Source of the DNA: an uncultured Coriobacteriales bacterium
GTDB lineage: Bacteria; Actinomycetota; Coriobacteriia; Coriobacteriales; UMGS124
Length of the DNA: 64,000 nt
Direction of reading: 5' to 3'
NCBI GenBank assembly: GCA_902464015.1
Contig: CABQHM010000006.1
Coordinates: forward strand, 1 to 64,000
The notes beneath the pieces were generated by a model that saw only the letters and a list, made by a program, of their open reading frames with translations, was not told the origin of the DNA and did no database searches. Shown here piece by piece: positions 42,301 through 50,724 of the stretch. Positions within the stretch are counted from its first letter, which is position 1. Every line of letters begins with the position of its first letter. A program made the translations under genes and the position numbers.

Positions 42301-42803
42301 CTGATCTGCGGGGAAGTCTGGCTCTCGCGCACTTGGGTGCCTGCACCCAGGGCGGCGAGCCTGCCGGGCTGGTTGGAGCGCATCTGGTCGAGGACCTTGT
42401 CGGTCTGCGCCGCAAGCGAGCTCGTTTTGCTGGCCGCGGCGCTCGCTGCGTCGGGCTTGGAGGCCGCGGCGGGGGCGGCAGCCTGCACTTTGGGTGCCGC
42501 CGGCGTGGCGGGCTTCATGTCCTGGTAGCACAACAAGAGGCACACGCCGTGCTTGCACAGCTCGTCGGTCGCGCCGCCGCATGTGCAGGTGTGGGACACT
42601 ATCTCGTTTCGCGCCAGGTCGATCTGTGCGCTTGCATGATACGTCTGTGCGCCGTCGGCGACGTCTCCTTCAACCGTGAGACGGCTGGCGTCAGCGGACT
42701 TCGACGGGGAGACGTTGCTTGCCCCGCCGCGTGCGACGAGCCTCTCTCCGCGTGTGAACGTCTGACGGCCGCACGCATCCATAACCATTGAATCCCAGCT
42801 CAA
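39366..42803 (-). CDS. SWIM zinc-finger SNF2-family helicase
   Basis: Large DNA-dependent ATPase/translocase, 1145 residues. The N-terminus has a SWIM zinc motif, CTCGGATDELCKHGVCLLL at about 72-90 (CxC...CxH). A middle region (about 140-660) resembles the bacterial SNF2-associated domain. The motor follows: ILADDMGLGKTLQMIAFLL (Walker A), VLDEAQYIKN (DEAQ box), SLKAGGVGLNLTAADVVIHYD (split) and QATDRAHRIGQ (motif VI). Role is probably DNA repair or nucleoid remodelling; targets unknown. The TTG start is supported by AAAGGAGGATCA; the first ATG is 19 bases too far. Divergent from pcrA. Confidence 0.9.
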   Translation of the reverse strand: MSWDSMVMDACGRQTFTRGERLVARGGASNVSPSKSADASRLTVEGDVADGAQTYHASAQIDLARNEIVSHTCTCGGATDELCKHGVCLLLCYQDMKPATPAAPKVQAAAPAAASKPDAASAAASKTSSLAAQTDKVLDQMRSNQPGRLAALGAGTQVRESQTSPQISNIIFAYSNVGSTLPDMAGTALAHHGASKEIADVEVTIIPKTCRSAASDAAKTSAWEATLKVRAGKVSYAVRRLDEAVSAWERESLYAYGKELEFVHSHDAFTRRANDAMAVFARVLHTQQASRMRQAGYWASGYDAVSRTVGLADADVADLLDAYMGAKVFYEPTNGEPNKPVQLDVLEGDPELPVSLEKGARGGFDLVMPSGANCVMDDKRMYLLIDGRAWKCSDDFRAQMGGLCKSLLPCESPYHIRVKDMPGFCAAVLPAIRAYASFETDESVDDLTPPPAEIGFKMSIRAGQVCCEATVSYAHDELNLFAAPAPKQPLRDMAREGAARQAVLSYFPMEEGQLRFPETDTEALQRLLSEGLPELNELGTVLVSSELKSIHVRRVPNVRVKASLRSGLLDISVDSTDLTPRELQDYLNAYQRRERYVRLADGDIVQLGGGLQALVELAGGLGIGAEELAQGTTGIPLNRALFVDSILKRSDGVRFDRDEGFRSIIRQFDSIADADFVEPESLRGVLRPYQREGFKWLSTLANLGFGAILADDMGLGKTLQMIAFLLSRHEASFELPNLVVCPASLVYNWMSELSRFAPNLRCCAVVGPQNQRRQIIACSRGYDVLVTSYELLKRDIDAYAAQKFSCQVLDEAQYIKNASTQAARCTKLVDAQVRFALTGTPIENRLTELWSIFDYLMPGLLGSVEDFHERFEEPISLADEDAAHRLQCMVGPFILRRLKGDVLKDLPEKNESVVYTGMDDEQRKLYDAVASNLVKTLRHQMPQEFATQRFAILAELTKLRQICCDPAILYDNYEGVSGKLEAALDLIRTAVEGGHKVLLFSQFTSMLSVIGKRLEEDGLAYHTLVGSTPKEQRARLVNSFQTDDVPVFLISLKAGGVGLNLTAADVVIHYDPWWNLAAQNQATDRAHRIGQKRSVSVMRLIAQGTIEEKIVALQESKRELAESILGGQATASTSLSKEDILALLD

Positions 42804-42839
42804 TGATCCTCCTTTTGGGTCGTTCGTGCCAGTCGGTCA

Positions 42840-42867
42840 ATTCTAGCGCTCTTTTCAGCCATTTGCA
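42840..42867 (-). promoter_or_regulatory. candidate promoter for the SNF2 helicase
   Basis: On the minus strand TGCAAA, a 16-base spacer and TAGAAT, 37 bases before the TTG start. Confidence 0.4.
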
Positions 42868-42924
42868 CTCAGGGATGCAATGCACGTCAAACGTGTATGG
42901 GTCGTGAGCGCATGGGGCGCTCGG

Positions 42925-42954
42925 CTGAAAGGCTGTCCGGGGCGATGGTAGACT
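42925..42954 (+). promoter_or_regulatory. candidate promoter for pcrA
   Basis: CTGAAA, an 18-base spacer and TAGACT, ending 58 bases before the pcrA start. Confidence 0.4.
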
Positions 42955-43012
42955 GACCCTCCAAAACGACGTTCGCCCCACATTGCCGTCTGCGACGCAG
43001 GAAGGCTGTTTC

Positions 43013-45418
43013 ATGACGATAGACATCGACTCGCTCAACCCCGCGCAAAAAAGCGCCGTGCTCAAGGTGGAGGGCCCGCTGCTCGTGCTGGCAGGTGCCG
43101 GCTCGGGAAAGACGCGCGTGCTGACGTACCGCATCGCCCACATGCTGGAGGACCTGGGCATCATGCCCTGGCAGATCCTCGCCATCACCTTTACCAACAA
43201 GGCCGCCCGTGAGATGAAGGAGCGCCTGGAGCGCCTCCTTGAGGGCAGGAGCATGCGCGGCATGTGGGTGTGCACGTTCCACGCCATGTGCGTGCGCATG
43301 CTGCGCATCGACTGCGCCCGCCTGGGCTACGGCGACTCGTTTGCCATTTACGACGACGACGATTCCAAGCGCCTCGTCAAGTCCATCATGGCCGACCTGC
43401 GCATCGACGAGAAGCGCTTTCCCTTGAATGCCGTGCGCTCCCAGATCTCCTCGGCGAAAAACGAGCTTCTCGACCCGGCGGACTTCGCCGCCCGCGCCAA
43501 CACCCCGCCCGAGAAGGTCGCCGCGAGCGTGTATGAGGAGCTTCAGCGCCGCCTGGCCCGCGCCAACGCCATGGACTTCGACGACCTGCTCGTCAACGCC
43601 TATCGCCTCCTGCGCGACAACCCCGACATTCTCGAGCAGTACCAGGAGCGCTTCCGTTACATCAGCGTCGACGAGTATCAGGACACGAACCGCGCCCAGT
43701 ATCAGATCACGAGCCTTTTGGCCGGCAAGTACCAGAACCTCATGGTCGTTGGCGACGACGACCAGTCCATCTACTCGTGGCGCGGCGCCGACATCCGCAA
43801 CATCCTCGACTTTGAGAAGGACTACCCCGGCGCTGCGGTGGTGAAGCTCGAGCAGAACTACCGCTCGACCGGCCACATCCTCGACGCGGCCAACGCCGTC
43901 GTCGCCCACAACACCGAGCGCAAGGAGAAGCGCCTGTTCACGGCCGCAGGCGACGGCGAGAAGGTGAAGGTCTGCCTCAATCGCGACGAGATCGCCGAGT
44001 CAAACTACATTTCCGGCCAAATCAAGGGCCTGCACGACAAAGGCGTCTCCTACAGCGACATCGCCCTTTTCTATCGCACGAACGCCCAGTCGCGCGTTTT
44101 GGAAGACGGCCTGGTGAAGGCCGGCATCCCGTACACTATCGTGGGTGGCACGCGCTTCTTCGACCGCATGGAGATTCGCGACCTCACGGCTTATCTCAAG
44201 CTTGCCGTCAACCCCTCCGACGACGTGTCGGCCCGCCGTGTCATCAACAAGCCGGCGCGCGGCATCGGCGCCACCTCCCAGGACCGCATCGCCCAGATTG
44301 CCCGAGAGCGCGGCTGCACCTTCGTGCAGGCTTGCGGCGAGTTTGCGCTGGGCGACTACGGCGCCACGTCTCGCATCCGCAATTCCATCCTGCACTTCTT
44401 GCAGATCATCGAGGAGTCACAGACCTTCCAGGGCGACGTCGACCAAATCGTCGAGGCCATTGCGGCCAAGTCCGGCCTGGTAGACGCCCTGCGTGCTGAG
44501 AACACTGACGAGGCGCGCGACCGTATGGAGAACATCCAGGAGTTTGTGGGCGTCGCCAAGGAGTACGTCGACACGCACCAGGACACCCAAGAGGAGCTCC
44601 TGAGCAACGCCGAGGTGCTAGCCGAGGCTGCAGGTGGCACCGCCGCGGCCGCCCAGCCTGCCGACACGCTGTGGGAGGCCGCCGAGGAGGAGGACCCTGT
44701 CGCCGGCGAGCTGAGCCTGCCGGGCTTCATGGAATGGCTTGCCCTGCGTACCGACCTCGACGCGGTGGGCGAGGGCGAGGCCTGCGTCACGCTCATGACC
44801 GTCCACGCCGCCAAGGGCCTGGAGTTCGACAACGTGTTCGTCGCCGGCATGGAGGAGGGCGTCTTCCCCCACGTGAGCGACTTCAGCGCCGACGAGTCCA
44901 AGCTCGAGGAGGAGCGCCGACTTGCCTACGTCGCCATCACGCGCGCCCGCAAGTGCCTGTGGCTCTGCTATGCGCAGATGCGCCGCCTCTACGGCAACCA
45001 GCAGCACAACCGCCGCTCTCGCTTCATCGACGAGATTCCAGCCGAGCACACGGTGAGCGTCGGTGTGGGCAGCGAGAGCTTCGAGGGCTTCGGCTACGAC
45101 AGGCGAGGGTCGCGCCATGGCATTCTCGGCGCGGGCCACAGCACCGAGGTGTACGGTGGCAGCGTCTTTGGCAACCGCACCCGTTCCTCGGGCGGCGGCG
45201 CTTCGACCTCCGAGCTGCCGGCTCCGCGCGTGGCCACTCCCAGCTATTCCAACGCGGCGGCAAGCGCCGTGTGGAACGTGGGCGACCGCGTGAACCACAA
45301 GAAGTTCGGCCCAGGCACGGTCATTGCCTCCAAGGGCGACCAGATAACGGTGCAGTTGGACAGCGGCGCCACCAAGACGCTGCTCAAGGGCTATGCGCCC
45401 ATCGTGAAGATCGGCTAG
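43013..45418 (+). CDS. pcrA: UvrD/PcrA-type DNA helicase
   Basis: Superfamily 1A 3'-5' helicase for repair and removal of blocked complexes. 801 residues. Begins LNPAQKSAVLKVEGPLLVLAG (Q motif, split) with Walker A AGAGSGKTRVL, then TFTNKAAREMKERL, VDEYQDTNRAQYQI (Walker B), GDDDQSIYSWRGAD, LEQNYRST, VTLMTVHAAKGLEFDNVFV (split) and EERRLAYVAITRA. The C-terminal tail ends WNVGDRVNHKKFGPGTVI, the Tudor-like PcrA domain that binds RNA polymerase. ATG at 43013 has CAGGAAGG upstream; a 10-codon extension lacks a site. Confidence 0.95.
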   Translation: MTIDIDSLNPAQKSAVLKVEGPLLVLAGAGSGKTRVLTYRIAHMLEDLGIMPWQILAITFTNKAAREMKERLERLLEGRSMRGMWVCTFHAMCVRMLRIDCARLGYGDSFAIYDDDDSKRLVKSIMADLRIDEKRFPLNAVRSQISSAKNELLDPADFAARANTPPEKVAASVYEELQRRLARANAMDFDDLLVNAYRLLRDNPDILEQYQERFRYISVDEYQDTNRAQYQITSLLAGKYQNLMVVGDDDQSIYSWRGADIRNILDFEKDYPGAAVVKLEQNYRSTGHILDAANAVVAHNTERKEKRLFTAAGDGEKVKVCLNRDEIAESNYISGQIKGLHDKGVSYSDIALFYRTNAQSRVLEDGLVKAGIPYTIVGGTRFFDRMEIRDLTAYLKLAVNPSDDVSARRVINKPARGIGATSQDRIAQIARERGCTFVQACGEFALGDYGATSRIRNSILHFLQIIEESQTFQGDVDQIVEAIAAKSGLVDALRAENTDEARDRMENIQEFVGVAKEYVDTHQDTQEELLSNAEVLAEAAGGTAAAAQPADTLWEAAEEEDPVAGELSLPGFMEWLALRTDLDAVGEGEACVTLMTVHAAKGLEFDNVFVAGMEEGVFPHVSDFSADESKLEEERRLAYVAITRARKCLWLCYAQMRRLYGNQQHNRRSRFIDEIPAEHTVSVGVGSESFEGFGYDRRGSRHGILGAGHSTEVYGGSVFGNRTRSSGGGASTSELPAPRVATPSYSNAAASAVWNVGDRVNHKKFGPGTVIASKGDQITVQLDSGATKTLLKGYAPIVKIG

Positions 45419-45437
45419 CGAAAGGGGCGTGTGCGAG

Positions 45438-46745
45438 GTGGATCAAGTGGACGAGAAGGACGAGAGGCCTGTGGCGGGCAAGGCTGTGTCGCATGCGGCC
45501 GTGGACTGGCTGGGTGTGAAGGCCGGCGGTGGCGATGCGGGCCCCAAGCGCTCCGAGGAGGTGCGCACGCTGGTCATGCCCCTTGTGTTCTTGGCGGCGG
45601 GCATCGCGGCGCTCGTCAAGGGCTGGCTGGTGGCAGGCATCGTGCTGCTCGTGCTCGGCGTGGGAATGCTTGTGTTTCAGATTGTGTTGGGTGCCCTCTT
45701 CGTGAAGTACGTGCTGCGCAAAGGCGCCAACGTGTTCCGCCTTCTTGCGGTGCTCATGCAGCCCGATGTGGCGCATCGCGGTGTGGGCCCGGCTGCGAAT
45801 GCCGGCGCGACCGTCGACGACCATGAGGCGCAGGTTGACGCCGCCGTTGGTTTCGGACTCACGCGCGCGGCGGCCGAGGGCGGCTTCTTCTGCGCGGGCA
45901 TGGATTCCGACCTCGTGCAAGCCCGTCGGGCCAACGTGCTCGAGGAGCGTGCAGCCACCTATGCATGGCTCCAAGAGGGCTCTGGTTGGGTCGAGGTGCA
46001 CACCGCCGCGCCTGACGGCGTGGACCTTGTGGGCCACGCCTGGGTTTGCGATGCCGCATCTATGCGATGGGCCGTGCTGTGCCACGGGTACGCCGGCACG
46101 TGGGACTCGATGCTTCAGTACACCCGCCATTGGGCGCAAGCCGGTTACAACCTGCTCGTCGTCGAGATGCGCTGCCACGGCGCAAGCGAGGGCAAGCTCA
46201 TCGGCATGGGTGTGCTCGACGGTCCCGACGTTGTTGCATGGGCGCGCCGCCTGGAGGCGGGCCTGCCTGGCATGCCTGCGGCCCGCGATGTCGTGCTCAT
46301 GGGCCACAGCATGGGAGGTCACGCCGTCCTTGTCGCTGCCGGCGACGAGGGGCTTCCCTCCTGCGTGCGCGCCGTTGTCGCGGACTGCCCCTTCGACCGC
46401 GCATGGTCGTCCTTCGCGCACATGCTCGACTCGGCGGGGCTGCCCGTGCATCCCACGCTTGAGATTGTGCGCCGCCACCTGCGCCTCATCCCCGGCGGCT
46501 ACGACATCGTCCCCGACGACGCGGCTCAAAGCGTGGCGCGCGCCAAGGTGGGGGTGCTGCTTGTGCACGGGACGCTCGACTCATCGGTGGCTCCCGCCTG
46601 CACGCGCAGGCTCTACGAGGCGGGCGGTCCGGGCAAGCGCGACGTGCTCCTTGTCGAGGGGGCCGGCCACTGCCAGGCGAGCCTAGTTGCGCCTAATGCG
46701 TATTGGTCGCGCGTCCTGGGCTTTGCTGAGGCTTGCGTGCGGTAG
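45438..46745 (+). CDS. membrane-anchored alpha/beta hydrolase
   Basis: Serine hydrolase of 435 residues, unknown substrate. Two hydrophobic segments near residues 40-85 anchor it; the hydrolase domain follows from about 185. Catalytic parts: HGYAGTWDSM (oxyanion region), nucleophile GHSMGGHA, VHGTLDSS with the Asp, and VEGAGHCQAS with the His. Relatives are often annotated as peptidase S9/S15-like or BEM46-like. Starts are uncertain: GTG at 45429 abuts AAAGGGG with almost no spacing, so GTG at 45438 is preferred. It follows pcrA closely and ends at the TAGACT box before ppaC. Confidence 0.82.
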   Translation: MDQVDEKDERPVAGKAVSHAAVDWLGVKAGGGDAGPKRSEEVRTLVMPLVFLAAGIAALVKGWLVAGIVLLVLGVGMLVFQIVLGALFVKYVLRKGANVFRLLAVLMQPDVAHRGVGPAANAGATVDDHEAQVDAAVGFGLTRAAAEGGFFCAGMDSDLVQARRANVLEERAATYAWLQEGSGWVEVHTAAPDGVDLVGHAWVCDAASMRWAVLCHGYAGTWDSMLQYTRHWAQAGYNLLVVEMRCHGASEGKLIGMGVLDGPDVVAWARRLEAGLPGMPAARDVVLMGHSMGGHAVLVAAGDEGLPSCVRAVVADCPFDRAWSSFAHMLDSAGLPVHPTLEIVRRHLRLIPGGYDIVPDDAAQSVARAKVGVLLVHGTLDSSVAPACTRRLYEAGGPGKRDVLLVEGAGHCQASLVAPNAYWSRVLGFAEACVR

Positions 46746-46748
46746 ACT
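46743..46748 (+). promoter_or_regulatory. candidate -10 box (TAGACT) for ppaC
   Basis: TAGACT overlaps the stop codon of the hydrolase gene, 63 bases before the ppaC start. Confidence 0.35.
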
Positions 46749-46811
46749 TTGCATGTTTGTATGGACTGGCCCCGATGGGCCAGCATGAACCTTTTGAAGA
46801 GGAGAGAACCC

Positions 46812-47744
46812 ATGAGCAAGATTCTGGTCTTTGGCCACAAGAACCCCGACAACGACGCCATCATGTCCGCCGTCGTGTATTCCCAGCTCGCCAGCGTTCT
46901 CGACCCGGCCAACGAGTACGTTGCCTGCCGCCTGGGCGAGATGCCCGGCGAGAGCGCTGCCCTGCTTGAGAAGCACGGCGTCGCCGCCCCTCAGTTCCTC
47001 GAGAAGATCGAGCCTGCCGACGAGAAGGTCAAGGTCGTCCTGACCGACCACAACGAGCTCGGCCAGACCGTCGAGGGCATCGAGAACGCCGAGGTCGTGG
47101 GTGTCATCGACCATCACCGCATCGCCGACCTCACCACTGCCCAGCCCACGCTCTTCATCAACGTCCCCTGGGGCTCCACGTGCTGCATCATCGCCAAGCT
47201 CTTCGAGGTCACGGGCACGCCCATGAGCGACGCCCAGGCCGCCATGCTGCTTGCTGCCATGATGACCGACACCGTCATGCTCAAGTCTCCCACCACCACC
47301 GACGCTGACCGTGCCATCGCCGCCAAGCTCGGCGCCCAGATCGGCGTCGACCCCGTCGCCTACGGCGCACAGGTGTTCAAGAGCCGCGGCGCCGACGGCT
47401 TCACGCCTGCTCAGATGGTTGCCCGCGACATCAAGAAGTTCGAGATCGGCGGCAAGGCCGTCTTCATCGGCCAGTATGAGACCGTGAACAAGGAGCCCGT
47501 CCTTGCCCAGGCCGACGAGCTGCGCGCCGCGATGGAGGAGTACCGCACTGCCAACGGCGGCGACACCCTCGTGCTGTGCGTGACCGACATCATCGAGGAG
47601 GGCTCCCAGGTCTTCGTCGTGGGCGAGCCCGAGGTTGTCGAGCGCGGCCTCAACATCACCGTCGTGCCCGAGGGCGTCTGGATGCCCGGCGTGCTTTCCC
47701 GCAAGAAGCAGGTTGCCGCCCCGCTCATCGAGGCTGCGAACTAG
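46812..47744 (+). CDS. ppaC: manganese-dependent inorganic pyrophosphatase (family II)
   Basis: Hydrolyses pyrophosphate in the cytosol. 310 residues, DHH/DHHA2 architecture without a CBS insert. Metal ligands in GHKNPDNDAIMSA (His9, Asp13, Asp15 region), LTDHNELGQT and the VIDHHR DHH motif, then MMTDTVMLKSPTTT. The C-terminal DHHA2 domain ends PGVLSRKKQV, the substrate-binding SRKKQ motif. AGGAGAG precedes the ATG. queH starts 5 bases after the stop. Confidence 0.96.
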   Translation: MSKILVFGHKNPDNDAIMSAVVYSQLASVLDPANEYVACRLGEMPGESAALLEKHGVAAPQFLEKIEPADEKVKVVLTDHNELGQTVEGIENAEVVGVIDHHRIADLTTAQPTLFINVPWGSTCCIIAKLFEVTGTPMSDAQAAMLLAAMMTDTVMLKSPTTTDADRAIAAKLGAQIGVDPVAYGAQVFKSRGADGFTPAQMVARDIKKFEIGGKAVFIGQYETVNKEPVLAQADELRAAMEEYRTANGGDTLVLCVTDIIEEGSQVFVVGEPEVVERGLNITVVPEGVWMPGVLSRKKQVAAPLIEAAN

Positions 47745-47749
47745 TACGC

Positions 47750-48349
47750 ATGTCTGGCACGCCGCTTTTGCTGCATGCCTGTTGTGGGCCCTGCTCGCTC
47801 GAACCCTTGCGGGTTCTGCGCGAGCAGGGCTTTTTGCCCACAATAGTGTATGTCAACCCTAACATTCAGCCCTACGACGAGTACGTGCGCCGCCTTGAGA
47901 CGCTGCGTTCCTGGGCGGCGGGGGAGAACGTCGAAGTGGTCGAGGGGCCCTACGAGGCTGAGCGTTGGGAGCGTGAGGTCGCGCGGTACGGCACAAACCG
48001 TCTGGCGCGCTGTCAGGCGTGTTATCGCCTGCGCCTGGAGGGGGCGGCAACCCTGGCCGCCGAGCTCGGGTGCGCCCATATGTCCACGACGCTTGCGGTC
48101 TCTCCTTACCAGCTCTTCGACGCCTGCGGAGCCGAGCTTGGGCAAATTTGTGCACGTGCGGGCCTCACTGCCGTCTGGCAGGATTTCCGTCCGCTGTACC
48201 CCCAGGCCACGACGCGCGCCAAGGAACTGGGACTGTATCGGCAGAACTACTGCGGGTGCCGTTTTTCTGCCGCCGAGGCTGCCCTTGAGCGCTGCCAGGC
48301 CCGCGAGGTGCGCACGCTGCAGCGCGACCTCGGACGTGCATGCACGTAG
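47750..48349 (+). CDS. queH: epoxyqueuosine reductase QueH
   Basis: Catalyses the last step of queuosine synthesis, reduction of epoxyqueuosine in tRNA; a non-homologous replacement of QueG. 199 residues. Cluster and metal ligands are visible: LHACCGPCS (about 8-16), ARCQACYRLRLEGAA (about 85-99), and NYCGCRFS. TTLAVSPYQ is also typical. No strong Shine-Dalgarno is seen; GAGG within the end of ppaC may serve. The next gene is queA, the preceding pathway step, which supports the assignment. Confidence 0.94.
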   Translation: MSGTPLLLHACCGPCSLEPLRVLREQGFLPTIVYVNPNIQPYDEYVRRLETLRSWAAGENVEVVEGPYEAERWEREVARYGTNRLARCQACYRLRLEGAATLAAELGCAHMSTTLAVSPYQLFDACGAELGQICARAGLTAVWQDFRPLYPQATTRAKELGLYRQNYCGCRFSAAEAALERCQAREVRTLQRDLGRACT

Positions 48350-48398
48350 ATTCTCCACTTGCGTGCGTTTCTGCCCATGCCGCCCTGGGGTTGGGCGC

Positions 48399-48404
48399 TA
48401 GACT
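48399..48404 (+). promoter_or_regulatory. candidate -10 box (TAGACT) for queA
   Basis: TAGACT lies 36 bases before the queA start, in the short gap after queH. Confidence 0.35.
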
Positions 48405-48440
48405 TCCCCTATCTCTTCTACCTGCATGGGAGCTGTGTAT

Positions 48441-49574
48441 ATGCGTACCGACGATTTTGATTACGACCTTCCCCGCGAGCTCATCGCCCAGTATCCGGCC
48501 GAGCCCCGCGACTCTTGCCGCCTGCTTGTGCTCGACCGCGAGAAGGGCACGCTGGAAGACCATGTGTTCACCGACATCGTGGACTTCCTCGACGAGGGCG
48601 ACCTGCTCGTCGTCAACCAGACACGCGTGCTGCCTGCACGCCTCATCGGCCACAAGCCGGTGACGGGCGGTGCCTGCGAGGTCTTCCTCACCAACCGCCG
48701 CGAGGACCTCGATGCGGCGGGAGGCGTGTGGGAGTGCCTCGTGAAGCCTGGCAAGCGCCTCAAGCCGGGCGCTGTGGTGGAGTTCCGCGAAGGCGGTCTC
48801 CTTGCCCCCATGACGGCCCCTGTGATCCTCACCGCGCATGTGGGCGAGATTTTGCCGCAGCGCGGACTTCGTCTTGTGAGCTTTGAGGCGGCTGAGGGAC
48901 TCACGCTTGACGAGGCCATGCACAAGGCGGGCCATGTGCCGCTGCCTCCCTACATCACCCAGTACGAGGGCGATTCTGAAAAGTACCAGACGGTGTACGC
49001 CATGCAGGAGGAGCACTCCGCCGCGGCGCCCACCGCGGGTCTGCACTTCACGCCTGCGCTCATCGAGAAGTGCCGCGAGAAGGGCGTGGGCTGGGCCACC
49101 GTCGAGCTTGAGGTCGGCATCGACACCTTCCGCATCGTGGAGGAGGACGACCCCACCGAGCACGAGATGCACACTGAGCGTTACCACGTGCCCCAGTCGG
49201 TGATTGACCAGATCCATGCCACCAAGGCTGCCGGCAAGCGCGTCATCGCCGTGGGCACGACGTCGGTCCGTTCGCTTGAGAGCTCCTGGAGCGCCGAGGA
49301 GCCCTATGCCGGTTGCGCCGCGCGCTTCTTCGACATTCCCGAGAAAGGTGACGTCGTTGCGCGCGAGAACGCCACGACCTCGCTGTTCCTCATGCCGGGA
49401 AGCCAGTTCCACGTGGTGGATGCCATGGTCACGAACTTCCATGTGCCTCGTTCGACCCTCATGATGCTCGTGAGCGCTTTTGCCGGCCGCGAGCGCATCA
49501 TGGAGGCCTATGGCCATGCCATTGAGAGCAAGTACCGCATGCTTTCCTTCGGCGATGCCATGCTCATTATTTAA
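48441..49574 (+). CDS. queA: S-adenosylmethionine:tRNA ribosyltransferase-isomerase QueA
   Basis: Transfers and isomerises the ribosyl part of SAM to preQ1 in tRNA, giving epoxyqueuosine, the QueH substrate. 377 residues. N-terminal DDFDYDLPRELIAQYPAEPR, then LVVNQTRVLPARL, SAAAPTAGLHFTP, GIDTFRIV and the C-terminal FHVVDAMVTNFHVPRSTLMML (split) with FAGRE. ATG at 48441 has GGGAG 8 bases upstream; a 5-codon longer start is possible. Confidence 0.96.
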   Translation: MRTDDFDYDLPRELIAQYPAEPRDSCRLLVLDREKGTLEDHVFTDIVDFLDEGDLLVVNQTRVLPARLIGHKPVTGGACEVFLTNRREDLDAAGGVWECLVKPGKRLKPGAVVEFREGGLLAPMTAPVILTAHVGEILPQRGLRLVSFEAAEGLTLDEAMHKAGHVPLPPYITQYEGDSEKYQTVYAMQEEHSAAAPTAGLHFTPALIEKCREKGVGWATVELEVGIDTFRIVEEDDPTEHEMHTERYHVPQSVIDQIHATKAAGKRVIAVGTTSVRSLESSWSAEEPYAGCAARFFDIPEKGDVVARENATTSLFLMPGSQFHVVDAMVTNFHVPRSTLMMLVSAFAGRERIMEAYGHAIESKYRMLSFGDAMLII

Positions 49575-49623
49575 TCCTTGAAAACGCTGTGGCCGTGTTC
49601 TGTGGTGCCGGGTGTGCGCGCTG

Positions 49624-49629
49624 TACACT
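49624..49629 (+). promoter_or_regulatory. candidate -10 box for the aro cluster
   Basis: TACACT lies 66 bases before the first aro gene, inside a 65-base dyad with perfect arms CTGTGGCCG (49587-49595) and CGGCCACAG (49643-49651). A TTGAAA at 49578-49583 could belong to another start. Weak evidence. Confidence 0.3.
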
Positions 49630-49695
49630 GCGACCCCACGCGCGGCCACAGGTGTCTTTCGACAACTGCTCTCGAGGAACGGGAAGGGTTTTCAC

Positions 49696-50709
49696 ATGAT
49701 TGCTGTCATCAAACCTGAGACCACTGAACACCAGCTTGAGAATCTGGTGAGCTGGCTCGAGGGCAAAGGACTCGAAGTCAACATCTCCAAGGGTTCGGAG
49801 GCCACCATCGTCGGCCTCATCGGCGACACCTCGCGCGTCGACGTGTCGCTGCTCGAGTCCATGGGGATCATTGAGTCGGTCACGCGCGTGACCGAGCCGT
49901 TCAAGGCCGCTAACCGCAAGTTCCACCCCATGGACACGAAGGTCGAGATTGCCCCCGGTGTGGCCATCGGTGCCGGCGAGTTCCAGGTCATGGCCGGTCC
50001 GTGCTCGGTTGAGGGGCAGAACCTCTTTGAGATTGCCCGCGCAGTGAAGGCAGCCGGCGCCACGGTCCTGCGAGGAGGCGCGTTCAAGCCTCGTACGAGC
50101 CCCTATGCCAACCAGGGCATGGGCGAGGCGGGCCTTGACCTGCTCTGCCAGGCGCGCGCGGAGCTCGGGATGCCCATCGTGACCGAGATCATGGACGTGC
50201 GCCAGGTGCCGCTCTTCCTCAAGTACGACATCGACCTGTGGCAGATCGGCGCGCGCAACACCCAGAATTTCAACCTGCTCAAGGAGGTCGGCCGTGCCGG
50301 CAAGCCCGTGCTTCTCAAGCGCGGCCTGGCTGGCACCATTGACGAACTGCTCATGAGCGCCGAGTACATCATGAGCGAGGGCAACCCCAACGTCATCCTG
50401 TGCGAGCGCGGCATCCGCACGTATGAGACGCGCACGCGCAACACGTTCGACCTCAATGCCGTGCCGGTGCTGCATTACCTGAGTCACCTTCCCGTCGTCG
50501 CCGACCCGAGCCATTCCACGGGATACGCGCGCTATGTGGGGCCGATGTCCCTCGCAGCCACGGCATGCGGTGCCGACGGCCTTGAGATCGAGGTGCACAA
50601 CAACCCCCAGGTTGCATGGTCTGACGGTGCGCAGGCCCTTTTGCCTGAGCAGTTTGCCTCGCTTATGCCCAAGGTCCGTGCCATCCGCGACGTCGTCGCG
50701 ACCGACTAG
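49696..50709 (+). CDS. aroF: 3-deoxy-7-phosphoheptulonate synthase (DAHP synthase, type I-beta)
   Basis: Condenses phosphoenolpyruvate and erythrose-4-phosphate, the entry step of the shikimate pathway. 337 residues: an N-terminal ferredoxin-like regulatory domain (about 1-68) and the KDSA-like barrel (MAGPCSVEGQNLFEIA, RGGAFKPRTSPY, DLWQIGARNTQNFNLL, VLLKRGLAGTIDE, PVVADPSHSTG). The N-terminal domain suggests feedback control by an aromatic amino acid, as in Thermotoga-type enzymes. The ATG follows GGGAAGGG. First of seven closely spaced aro genes. Confidence 0.95.
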   Translation: MIAVIKPETTEHQLENLVSWLEGKGLEVNISKGSEATIVGLIGDTSRVDVSLLESMGIIESVTRVTEPFKAANRKFHPMDTKVEIAPGVAIGAGEFQVMAGPCSVEGQNLFEIARAVKAAGATVLRGGAFKPRTSPYANQGMGEAGLDLLCQARAELGMPIVTEIMDVRQVPLFLKYDIDLWQIGARNTQNFNLLKEVGRAGKPVLLKRGLAGTIDELLMSAEYIMSEGNPNVILCERGIRTYETRTRNTFDLNAVPVLHYLSHLPVVADPSHSTGYARYVGPMSLAATACGADGLEIEVHNNPQVAWSDGAQALLPEQFASLMPKVRAIRDVVATD

Positions 50710-50724
50710 TCCAAGGAGGCCTGC

